A stretch of 10,509 nucleotides of DNA from an uncultured Chlorobiota bacterium (GTDB lineage: Bacteria; Bacteroidota; Bacteroidia; Bacteroidales; JAADGE01): positions 1-10,509 of the forward strand of contig CAMZKI010000130.1 of NCBI GenBank assembly GCA_947311125.1. The letters are read 5' to 3'. Positions 1 through 6,461 of this stretch are shown here, in pieces. Below the pieces are notes generated by a model. The model did no database searches. It was given only the letters and a program-made list of their open reading frames with translations, and was not told the DNA's origin. The stretch's first letter is position 1. Every line of letters starts with the position of its first letter. The position numbers and the translations under genes were made by a program.

Positions 1-2
1 CT

Positions 3-1151
3 GACCAGCCTAACAATGCTCCCGGAACTATAAACAGATTGGAATACAGACCTTTGGAAGGATTTATATTTGCTCTTTCTCCTTTCAATTTTACATCAAT
101 TGCTTCCAATTTAAGTATGGCTCCTGTTCTGATGGGTAATACAGTAGTCTGGAAACCTGCCACAACCTCTGTATTTTCAAATTATTTCCTAATGAAAATA
201 TATGAAGAAGCCGGGTTACCTGCCGGAGTTATAAATTTCATTCCCGGGCAAGGTTCTGTTATAGGAAAAGAAATATTCTCTCATCCGGATTTCGGAGGTG
301 TTCATTTTACCGGTTCTACGGTTACTTTCAAACATTTTTGGAAAACCATCGGAAATAATATTAATACCTACAAAGCGTATCCGCGAATAGTTGGCGAAAC
401 AGGAGGAAAAGATTTTATTTTTGCACATAAATCGGCTGATGCCAAACAGGTTGCAACGGCAATAACAAGAGGAGCTTTTGAGTACCAGGGACAAAAATGC
501 TCTGCTGCTTCCCGTGCTTACATTCCTGCCTCTCTTTGGGAGGATATTAAAAATTACCTGAAAGATGATATTGAGAGCTTTACCGTAGGAGACACTGACG
601 ATTTCAGCCATTTTATGAATGCTGTTATTGACGAAAGTGCTTTTGACAGTATTGTAAGCTTTATTGATGAAGCAAAAAAATCGGATAAAGCTGAAATAAT
701 TTCGGGCGGCGGAAGCGATAAATCAAAAGGATATTTTATTGAGCCTACCGTCATCCTGACAAAAGACCCGCATTTTATAACTATGGAGGAAGAAATTTTC
801 GGTCCGGTTATCACAATTTACGTCTATGATGATAATAAATATGAAGAAACATTAAAATTATGTGACGAAACTTCGCCTTATGCTCTTACAGGTGCTGTTT
901 TTGCTCAAAACAGAGAAGCATTATTACAAGGATACGAGGCATTACGTAATTCTGCCGGTAACTTTTATCTTAACGACAAACCTACGGGAGCGGTTGTCGA
1001 TCAACAACCTTTCGGAGGAGCAAGAGCATCCGGAACTAACGACAAAGCAGGAAGTTACCTGAACTTAATACGTTGGACTAATCCGAGAACAATTAAAGAA
1101 ACACTGGTTACTCCCGTTGATTATCGATATCCGTTTTTAGAAAAAGAATAA
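3..1151 (+). CDS. pruA: L-glutamate gamma-semialdehyde (1-pyrroline-5-carboxylate) dehydrogenase, 5' end cut off by the window
   Basis: An NAD-dependent aldehyde dehydrogenase that oxidises glutamate semialdehyde/P5C to glutamate, the second step of proline catabolism, in the cytoplasm. The reading frame is open from base 3 with no start codon of its own, so about 382 C-terminal residues are visible; the family is usually about 540, so roughly 160 are missing. A TTG at 39 lies inside the conserved NRLEYRPLEGF stretch and is not a real start. The visible hallmarks are the SPFNFT segment, WKP (cofactor binding), HFTGST, the general-base glutamate in VGETGGKDF (codon 396-398) and the nucleophilic cysteine in GQKCSAASR (codon 498-500). 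Near the C-terminus are EEEIFGPV and the QQPFGGARASGTND loop. It is a stand-alone enzyme, at least at its C-terminal end, and not the tail of a PutA fusion continuing past this domain. A hairpin terminator follows 21 nt after the stop. The family assignment is firm; a more general aldehyde dehydrogenase is unlikely given the LEYRPLEGF and QQPFGG signatures. Confidence 0.95.
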   Translation, partial: DQPNNAPGTINRLEYRPLEGFIFALSPFNFTSIASNLSMAPVLMGNTVVWKPATTSVFSNYFLMKIYEEAGLPAGVINFIPGQGSVIGKEIFSHPDFGGVHFTGSTVTFKHFWKTIGNNINTYKAYPRIVGETGGKDFIFAHKSADAKQVATAITRGAFEYQGQKCSAASRAYIPASLWEDIKNYLKDDIESFTVGDTDDFSHFMNAVIDESAFDSIVSFIDEAKKSDKAEIISGGGSDKSKGYFIEPTVILTKDPHFITMEEEIFGPVITIYVYDDNKYEETLKLCDETSPYALTGAVFAQNREALLQGYEALRNSAGNFYLNDKPTGAVVDQQPFGGARASGTNDKAGSYLNLIRWTNPRTIKETLVTPVDYRYPFLEKE

Positions 1152-1172
1152 ATATATTTTTTTCATAAAATT

Positions 1173-1208
1173 AACCCGCAGTTTTAAGATTGCGGGTTTT
1201 CTTCTTTA
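1173..1208 (+). terminator. Intrinsic terminator after pruA
   Basis: A perfect 8-bp stem (AACCCGCA at 1173-1180 pairs with TGCGGGTT at 1191-1198) has a 10-nt loop and a T-rich tail (TTTTCTTCTTT). It starts 21 nt past the pruA stop. Read on the other strand, the stem is followed by TAATTTTAT, so it may also stop weakly the convergent namZ transcript, which ends at 1238. Confidence 0.85.
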
Positions 1209-1237
1209 TTCTTAATGAAATGCCATATTGCATAAAA

Positions 1238-2518
1238 TCACTCAAAATCAGTATATAACAAGTACTTTTTTCTTATTTTTTTATATTTAGTTAAATCTTT
1301 TTGCCAAGTTTTTCGTATTTCTTTTTCTGATAATCCGGACATTATTTGATTATAAAGTTCAGAATTACCCGCAAGCAGATTAAACCACCTCTTGTGAGTT
1401 ATAAACTTTGATTTATCGGGAAACTTATTATAAAATTCTATCAAATATTTAACGGTGAATAGGGTATCTTCAGTGTTCCTTAAATCTGTTCCGTAACATT
1501 TTTTTCCTTCCTGCACAGGATTTATCTGCATTCCCGGAATATCTTCGGGTACAAAACAGAACTTCCCGAAAGAAGTATCCGGATAGCCGATTACCTGAAA
1601 CGGAAAAAGAGTTCCTCTGCCTATACTTATTTCGGTTGCTTCAAAAAAGCACAGTGAAGGATACAGGAGAATTGCCTTATCATTAGGCAGGTTAGGAGAC
1701 GGTTTTATTTTAAGATGCCACTTATCAGAATGTTTATAGTTTTTTGCTTTTATGATTTTTAAATCACATTGAATACCGTTTTTCAACCATTTTTCACCGT
1801 TTATCATAAGAGCAAGTTCTCCGACTGTAAGCCCGTGAACAACCGGAACGGTATGCATTCCTACAAAAGATTTAAAATCGGATTTCAAGACAGGACCGTC
1901 AACATAAAATCCGAGAGGATTCGGTCTGTCAAGAATAATGAGTTTCTTATTATTTTCGGCACAAGCCTCCATAAGCAAATGCATACTGCTTATATAAGTA
2001 TAAAACCTCACGCCCACATCCTGAATGTCAAATATAATAACATCTATATCAGAAAGTTGCTCAGCTTTTGGCTTTCTGTTTTTTCCGTACATTGCAACTA
2101 TCGGAGTCCCTGTTTTCTTATCAATTTCTGTTGAAAAATGCTGACCTCTGTCAATATTACCTCTGAACCCGTGTTCCAAAGCAAAAACTTTTACTACGTT
2201 AACATCTTTTGATAACAAAAAATCAAGTAAATGCACGGAATCAATAACGGAAGCTTGGTTTGCGACTAAAGCAACTTTCTTATTTTCAAGTAACGGAAGG
2301 TATTCTTCATATTGAAATATACCGGGTTTTATCTCATAATCATTCCCAGACTTACCTTCTTTTTTTATTATAGTATCCTCATTAGCAGCCTTTTGCGAAA
2401 AGTTAGAACTTGTAAATATCAGTAAAAAAGTAATAATTAAAGATACTGTAAGGGCAGCCTTTGTTTTTTCAATTTTTAACACTTTAGAATTCTGAAAGTT
2501 TTTCTTGAAATTTTTCAT
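1238..2518 (-). CDS. namZ: Exported exo-beta-N-acetylmuramidase, NamZ/DUF1343 family
   Basis: Members of this family (GH171) release N-acetylmuramic acid from the non-reducing end of peptidoglycan fragments, feeding cell-wall salvage. Read from the ATG at 2518, the protein is 426 residues: a basic N-terminus, a hydrophobic export segment at about 21-36 (AALTVSLIITFLLIF) and no lipobox cysteine, so it is probably periplasmic or membrane-anchored. Conserved family blocks follow in order: VALVANQAS, ALEHGFRG (113-120, the likely catalytic glutamate region), FDIQDVGVRFYTY (163-175), DRPNPLG (197-203), VHGLTVGELA (227-236) and SIGRGTLFPF (298-307). The C-terminus RKKYLLY is normal, so it is full length. 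The frame is also open from a GTG at 2545 and an ATG at 2536. I chose 2518 because it gives the more usual signal peptide; an AAGGAG lies 18 nt upstream, which is long for an SD. Either way it overlaps the 3' end of the upstream cyclase gene, which implies co-transcription. The family is certain; the exact substrate is inferred. Confidence 0.9.
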   Translation of the reverse strand: MKNFKKNFQNSKVLKIEKTKAALTVSLIITFLLIFTSSNFSQKAANEDTIIKKEGKSGNDYEIKPGIFQYEEYLPLLENKKVALVANQASVIDSVHLLDFLLSKDVNVVKVFALEHGFRGNIDRGQHFSTEIDKKTGTPIVAMYGKNRKPKAEQLSDIDVIIFDIQDVGVRFYTYISSMHLLMEACAENNKKLIILDRPNPLGFYVDGPVLKSDFKSFVGMHTVPVVHGLTVGELALMINGEKWLKNGIQCDLKIIKAKNYKHSDKWHLKIKPSPNLPNDKAILLYPSLCFFEATEISIGRGTLFPFQVIGYPDTSFGKFCFVPEDIPGMQINPVQEGKKCYGTDLRNTEDTLFTVKYLIEFYNKFPDKSKFITHKRWFNLLAGNSELYNQIMSGLSEKEIRKTWQKDLTKYKKIRKKYLLYTDFE

Positions 2519-3668
2519 TAGGCTTAATCGGGTCATCTCCTTCACGATATTGTTTTTTAAGACCTTCTACAAAATACATATCAATCTCGCCTTTATTCTT
2601 AACCGATATCTTTCCGCGATATGTGCAAATGAAATAGTCTTTTATATACTTATAGGTTTCTCCTGAAATATTAATTTTACCGGGTTCACTTGCTGTTTCC
2701 ATCCTGCTGGCAGTATTTACAGCATCTCCCCATATATCATAGGCAAATTTTTTGCTTCCTATAACCCCCGCTATAACTTTTCCTGTATGAATTCCTATTC
2801 TGAGTTCCCAAACCGTATGTCCTTTTGCTCTTCTCAAGGAATTATACTCTTTCATAAACTGCTGAATTTCCATTGCTGCAAGAACTATATCGATAGGGTT
2901 ACTTTTATTTCTTAACGGAAGCCCGCCCACACACATATATGCATCTCCTATGGTTTTTATTTTTTCGATAAAATGGTTTTCAGTTATTTCATCGAATTTC
3001 TTAAAATAAACACCAAGTTCTTTAATTATTTCTTCCGGCTCAAGTTCTGCTGATATCTTTGTAAAATCTTTAAAGTCGGTAAACATAATTGTTACCATTC
3101 TGTATTTTTTAGCCTTTACCTCTCCTTTATTTTTTAGTTGCTCGGCAATTTCATAAGGCAAAATATTTTGGAGTAACTCATCGGTCTTGTTTTTTTCTGC
3201 CTCCAACTGAGCATTTTTCATTTCCAGTTCCGAAGATTTTTTTTCCAATATTTCAGTTTGTCCCGTAATTCCTTCTATAAGTTTAAACAACGAAAGCAAA
3301 GACTTTACTCTTACAGTAAGCTCTAACCTGTCAAAAGGTATTTTCAGGAAATCGCCGGCTCCGAACATTACGGCACGTTCTATATCTATGTTGCTGCTTG
3401 ACATAACCAACACGGGAATTTGCATAGTCATTTCAAACTCCCTTAAATCCATCAACAAGTCAAGCCCTTTGGTATCTTCGCCGTAATCAATATCAAGCAA
3501 AATAATATCCGGCTTTTGTTCCTCTATTAAGTCAAAAACTTCACCTGTTATTCCCGAAGTAATTACAGAGTATGCCTGCACTTCGTCTTTAAAACTTTTC
3601 TTTACAACCTCTAAAATATCTTTATTGTCAGAAATTGTAAGGATAATATATTCGGAACTATTTATCAT
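2484..3668 (-). CDS. Response-regulator receiver / class III adenylate cyclase fusion
   Basis: A cytoplasmic signalling enzyme of 394 residues, predicted to make cAMP from ATP under control of an N-terminal receiver domain. The receiver (about 6-128) has acidic D14, phospho-acceptor D59 (in PDIILLDIDYG) and S90 in the Thr/Ser position. The usual lysine before Pro-Phe is replaced (FLKIPF: Ile110 at that place, Lys109 one earlier). A charged coiled coil (about 135-165) leads into LLQNILPYEIAEQLK, the linker typical of class III cyclases. The catalytic domain (about 187-372) has both metal aspartates (D198 in MFTDF, D242 in TIGDAYM). The purine-specifying pair K238 and D311 (KIKTIGD, YDIWGD) indicates ATP rather than GTP. 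The transition-state residues N318 and R322 (NTASRM) are also present, so the enzyme should be catalytically competent. There is no membrane segment. No histidine kinase or CRP gene is in view. The ATG at 3668 has no SD; a weak TATATTTA (-7-like) lies at 3723-3730 on this strand. Its 3' end overlaps namZ. Confidence 0.92.
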   Translation of the reverse strand: MINSSEYIILTISDNKDILEVVKKSFKDEVQAYSVITSGITGEVFDLIEEQKPDIILLDIDYGEDTKGLDLLMDLREFEMTMQIPVLVMSSSNIDIERAVMFGAGDFLKIPFDRLELTVRVKSLLSLFKLIEGITGQTEILEKKSSELEMKNAQLEAEKNKTDELLQNILPYEIAEQLKNKGEVKAKKYRMVTIMFTDFKDFTKISAELEPEEIIKELGVYFKKFDEITENHFIEKIKTIGDAYMCVGGLPLRNKSNPIDIVLAAMEIQQFMKEYNSLRRAKGHTVWELRIGIHTGKVIAGVIGSKKFAYDIWGDAVNTASRMETASEPGKINISGETYKYIKDYFICTYRGKISVKNKGEIDMYFVEGLKKQYREGDDPIKPNEKFQEKLSEF

Positions 3669-3740
3669 TTATGTATTTTCAAAAGTTCTTTTTATGCATA
3701 TGCCTGCACAAAAATTTTGCCCTAAATATAATATTTAAGA

Positions 3741-3771
3741 ATTGATTTTAAAAATTCAATTTATATATTTG
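3741..3771 (+). promoter_or_regulatory. Bacteroidota-type promoter for prfB
   Basis: ATTG at 3741-3744 (-33-like) is followed after exactly 19 nt by TATATTTG at 3764-3771, a full match to the TAnnTTTG -7 element used by the Bacteroidota primary sigma factor. Transcription should start near 3778, about 28 nt before the prfB ATG. The rest of the 3669-3805 interval is AT-rich, with no ORF, and separates the two divergent units. Confidence 0.65.
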
Positions 3772-3805
3772 CTGTCTTAATTGACAAAAGTAATTAATTT
3801 ATCAG

Positions 3806-4895
3806 ATGATAAACAAAGAAAATATTGAAGAATTGATTAAACGCAAAGATGCGTTGAGGGGGTATCTTTGACATTGACTCAAAGAAAAAAATGTTGTTTG
3901 AAGAAGAAAAAACAACACAAGAAACTGATTTTTGGGCTGACTCTAAAAAAGCAGAAAAAAAACTTAAAGAAATATCTCGTATAAAATCTTGGATAACCGA
4001 TTTTGAAAATATCGTTTCGGCTTGCGATGATTTAGAAATTATTTATGAGTTTTACGAAGCTGAAGAAGCCGATGAAAAAGAACTTGAGGAAGCATATAAT
4101 AAAACTCTGAATTTAATTGAAGAACTTGAATTCAGGAATATGCTGAGAAATGAAGAAGACACTTTAAGTGCAATATTAAAAATAAATCCCGGAGCAGGCG
4201 GAACCGAAAGCACCGATTGGGCAGAAATGCTTATGCGTATGTATATTCGTTGGGGTGAACGCAATAATTACAAAGTAAAGCAGCTTTATTATCAAGCCGG
4301 AGATGAAGCCGGTATCAAAAGTGTAACACTTGAATTTGAGGGTGATTACGCATACGGATATTTAAAAAGTGAAAACGGTGTTCACAGGCTTGTAAGGTTG
4401 TCTCCTTTTGATTCAAGCAACAGAAGACATACATCTTTTGCTTCGGTCTTTGTTTCCCCTGCCGTTGACGATTCTATCGAAATAAAAATTAACCCCGCAG
4501 ACATAGTTTGGGAAACATTTCGTTCGGGAGGTGCAGGCGGACAAGGAGTAAACAAACTGGAAACAGGCGTAAGAGTAAGACACAAACCGACGGGAATATC
4601 AGTTGAAAATACCGAAACACGTTCTCAACTCACAAATAAGGAGAATGCTCTTCGTATTTTAAAATCACATCTTTATGAAATAGAACTTCGTAAGCGACAA
4701 GAAAAACAAGCCGAAATAGAGGGTAACAAAAAAAAGATAGAATGGGGATCGCAAATCAGAAATTATGTTATGCACCCTTATAAGTTAGTAAAAGATAACC
4801 GAACAGGATATGAGACATCAGATGTTCAGGGTGTTATGGACGGCGACTTAAATCCGTTTATAAAAGCATATCTTATGCAGTTCGGAGGTAAATAA
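3806..4895 (+). CDS. prfB: Peptide chain release factor 2, expressed by +1 programmed frameshift
   Basis: RF2 recognises UAA and UGA stop codons on the ribosome and triggers release of the peptide. Translation starts at the ATG at 3806 and reads 21 codons (starting MINKENIEELIKRKDALRGYL) to an in-frame TGA at 3869-3871. A +1 slip on CTT resumes at GAC (3870) as DIDSKKKMLFEEE and runs to the TAA at 4893-4895: join 3806-3868 and 3870-4895, 362 residues, normal for RF2. A gene call beginning at the ATG at 3891 would lose 28 residues. The SPF tripeptide that reads the stop codon is at about 199-201 (RLSPFDSS), which marks RF2 and not RF1. The GGQ motif that enters the peptidyl-transferase centre is at about 244-246 (GGAGGQGVNK). 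The N-terminal half is helical and acidic, as is usual. It heads a tight plus-strand cluster, with the methyltransferase starting 9 nt after its stop. Confidence 0.97.
3857..3872 (+). promoter_or_regulatory. RF2 autoregulatory +1 frameshift site
   Basis: The site reads AGGGGG TAT CTT TGA C: an internal SD-like AGGGGG (3857-3862), 3-nt spacing, the slippery CTT (3866-3868), an in-frame TGA (3869-3871) and a following C, which makes the stop weak. This is the canonical prfB arrangement. When RF2 is scarce the TGA is read slowly, the ribosome slips to TTT and continues at GAC, so RF2 limits its own synthesis. The match of peptide on both sides (LRGYL then DIDSKKK) to RF2 proteins supports use of the shift over a sequencing error. 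Confidence 0.95.
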
Positions 4896-4904
4896 AATAA
4901 TTTT

Positions 4905-5522
4905 ATGTCTGTAAGAAACTATTTTTCAAAAGATCCGGATAAAAGAGCAAAGTTTATTTTTGACCTTATAGCTCCGGTATATTCTAAATTTGACAGCTCT
5001 TTACAAAAAGGATTCAGTCATTCTGTTAAAGAACTTGATAAAGAAATCGTAATTGCCGGAAAAACAATTCTTGATATAGGTACCGGCACAGGAGCTTGGA
5101 GTGCTGCACTTAACAAATTCGGAGCTTCAAAAGTGGAAGGGGTTGATTTTTCAAAAAAAATGATTAAGCAAGCTGTTAAAAACCACCCCGATATAAAATT
5201 CCATCATATCAACGCAGAGGATTTATCCCGGTTTAAAGACAGTTCTTTTGATATTGTTACGGCATCTTTTGTTTTGCACGGAGTAAAGCAAGATAAAAGA
5301 GAAAATCTTCTGAAAGAAATGAAAAGGGTTTCTAAAAAATATGTCGTGTTACACGATTTTGCCGGAAAAACTCCAATATTCATAAAATTCTTAGAATTTA
5401 TGGAAAAAAGTGATTATAAACACTTTAAAAAATACATACATAGAGAATTAGAGCAAAGTTTTGAGAAAACAAAAAAAATACCGATAAAATACGGAACAGG
5501 TCTTTACATTGCCGAAAAATAA
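4905..5522 (+). CDS. Class I SAM-dependent methyltransferase (UbiE/MenG-like fold)
   Basis: A cytoplasmic methyltransferase of 205 residues with unknown substrate. The N-terminal FDLIAPVYSKFD (about 19-30) resembles the opening of UbiE/MenG and related Methyltransf_11 proteins. The SAM-binding motif I is LDIGTGTGAW (56-65), the acidic residue after strand 2 is D81 (VEGVDFS), AEDL (104-107) lies where the adenine is contacted, and FDIVTASFVLHG (115-126) is motif IV. The protein is shorter than true UbiE/MenG (about 230-250) and has a lysine-rich C-terminus, so I do not assign menaquinone or ubiquinone methylation. It follows prfB by 9 nt. It is not PrmC, the RF glutamine methyltransferase, because the NPPY motif is absent. 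A GGAGG lies 16 nt upstream of the ATG but encodes the end of RF2 and is probably coincidental. Confidence 0.85.
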   Translation: MSVRNYFSKDPDKRAKFIFDLIAPVYSKFDSSLQKGFSHSVKELDKEIVIAGKTILDIGTGTGAWSAALNKFGASKVEGVDFSKKMIKQAVKNHPDIKFHHINAEDLSRFKDSSFDIVTASFVLHGVKQDKRENLLKEMKRVSKKYVVLHDFAGKTPIFIKFLEFMEKSDYKHFKKYIHRELEQSFEKTKKIPIKYGTGLYIAEK

Positions 5523-5559
5523 TTAATTATACAACTAACAAATTAAATATTTTAATAAA

Positions 5560-5904
5560 ATGATAAAAATTTACCATAATCCGAGATGCAAAAAAAGCAG
5601 AGCAGGGTTAGAATATCTGCAAAGCAAAAATGTTGATTTTATAACTGTTTTATACCTTAAAGACGAGCCTTTCACCTTTGAAAGCCTTAAGTCATTATTT
5701 TCAAAAATGAATGTAACTCCGAAAGATATGCTGCGCAAACAGGAAAAAGAATACAAGGCAAACTATAAAGATAAAAACTTAAGCGATGACGAATTGATTA
5801 AAATAATGATTGAAAATCCTAAATTTATAAACAGACCGATTGTTGAAACTGACGACAAAGCTGTATGGGGAGACCCGCCTTCAAATATCGACAAACTTTT
5901 TTAA
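5560..5904 (+). CDS. ArsC/Spx-family thioredoxin-fold protein (arsenate reductase-like)
   Basis: A small cytoplasmic protein of 114 residues, the usual length for ArsC-family members. The N-terminal IYHNPRCKKSR (4-14) carries the active-site cysteine C10 in a CxxS arrangement. R59 (MLRKQEKEY) and R92 (INRPIV) match two of the three arginines that hold the oxyanion in E. coli ArsC (R60, R94). The third (R107) falls at D105 here (VWGDPP), where relatives usually read GRPP. The fold is therefore secure, but true arsenate reduction by glutaredoxin coupling is uncertain; many chromosomal members of this family outside ars operons have no known substrate. No arsenite pump, arsR or other ars gene is nearby. 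It lies 37 nt after the methyltransferase and 11 nt before the DUF4924 gene. The ATG has no SD, only an A/T-rich leader. Confidence 0.85.
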   Translation: MIKIYHNPRCKKSRAGLEYLQSKNVDFITVLYLKDEPFTFESLKSLFSKMNVTPKDMLRKQEKEYKANYKDKNLSDDELIKIMIENPKFINRPIVETDDKAVWGDPPSNIDKLF

Positions 5905-5915
5905 CTTTAAATAAT

Positions 5916-6461
5916 ATGCTTATTTCAAGCGAATTAAAACAAACAAATATTGCCGAATACATCCTGTATATGTGGCAAACCGAAGATACAATAAGAGCTC
6001 TTAATTTTGACATTGAAAAAATAAAAGAGTTTATTGTTGACAAATATGATGTGTCCGACGAGATAAAAGAAAATATTCTGAATTGGTATAAAAGTATAAT
6101 ACAAATGGCAAAGCTTGAGAATATTAAAAAGTCCGGACATTTGCAAATACTGCGTAATATCGTTAATGATTTATACGACCTGCACCTTTGGCTGCTTAAT
6201 CGCCCCGAAGAAGTTCAGTACAGGCAATATTTTGATTTGGCTTTACCTCATATAAAAGAACTTGAAAAAAAAATGCAGGGAACGGCAGAAAACGATATTG
6301 ATGTCTGCCTGCACGGATTATATGCCGTAATGCTGTTAAATATGCAAAAGAAAGAAATAAGTAAAGACACAAAAACAGCCATAGAAACATTCAGGAAACT
6401 TATTTCGCTTCTTGCGGCAAAATATAAAGACCGAGAAGAAAAGCCCGATAAGTATTATTGA
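5916..6461 (+). CDS. DUF4924 family protein
   Basis: A 181-residue soluble protein that I recognise as the Bacteroidota-specific DUF4924 family, whose function is unknown. It is predicted to be almost all alpha-helical, with no signal peptide, membrane segment or cysteine motif. Recognisable blocks are NIAEYILYMWQTED near the N-terminus, GHLQILRNIVNDLYDLHLWLL in the middle (HLQ and DLH are typical) and LHGLYAVMLLNMQKKEIS followed by LLAAKYKD at the end. The frame extends upstream to an ATG at 5865, inside the arsC-like gene, but family members begin at MLISSELK, so I take the ATG at 5916, 11 nt after the previous stop. Its TGA overlaps the stop of the convergent radical SAM gene by 7 nt, and I see no terminator between them. 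Confidence 0.85.
   Translation: MLISSELKQTNIAEYILYMWQTEDTIRALNFDIEKIKEFIVDKYDVSDEIKENILNWYKSIIQMAKLENIKKSGHLQILRNIVNDLYDLHLWLLNRPEEVQYRQYFDLALPHIKELEKKMQGTAENDIDVCLHGLYAVMLLNMQKKEISKDTKTAIETFRKLISLLAAKYKDREEKPDKYY

Noticed and set aside
39..41. TTG at 39 as the start of the first gene
   Set aside because: The frame is open to the window edge and the preceding residues (PGTINR) continue the conserved PruA sequence, so the gene is cut by the window.
3696..3703. Palindrome GCATATGC upstream of the cyclase gene as an operator
   Set aside because: Eight-base AT-rich palindromes are common by chance and no second copy or known site supports it.
3869..3871. In-frame TGA in prfB as a pseudogene or sequencing error
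   Set aside because: The surrounding bases match the classical RF2 programmed frameshift site exactly, and the rest of the gene is intact.
4905..5522. Methyltransferase beside prfB as PrmC, the enzyme that methylates the GGQ glutamine of release factors
   Set aside because: The NPPY motif required in PrmC is absent (the region reads FDIVTASFVLHG), the N-terminal PrmC domain is missing, and the start looks like UbiE/MenG proteins.
5865..5915. Upstream ATG that would extend the DUF4924 protein by 17 residues into the arsC-like gene
   Set aside because: Family members begin at the MLISSELK-type sequence, and the extension only reads the arsC-like gene in another frame.
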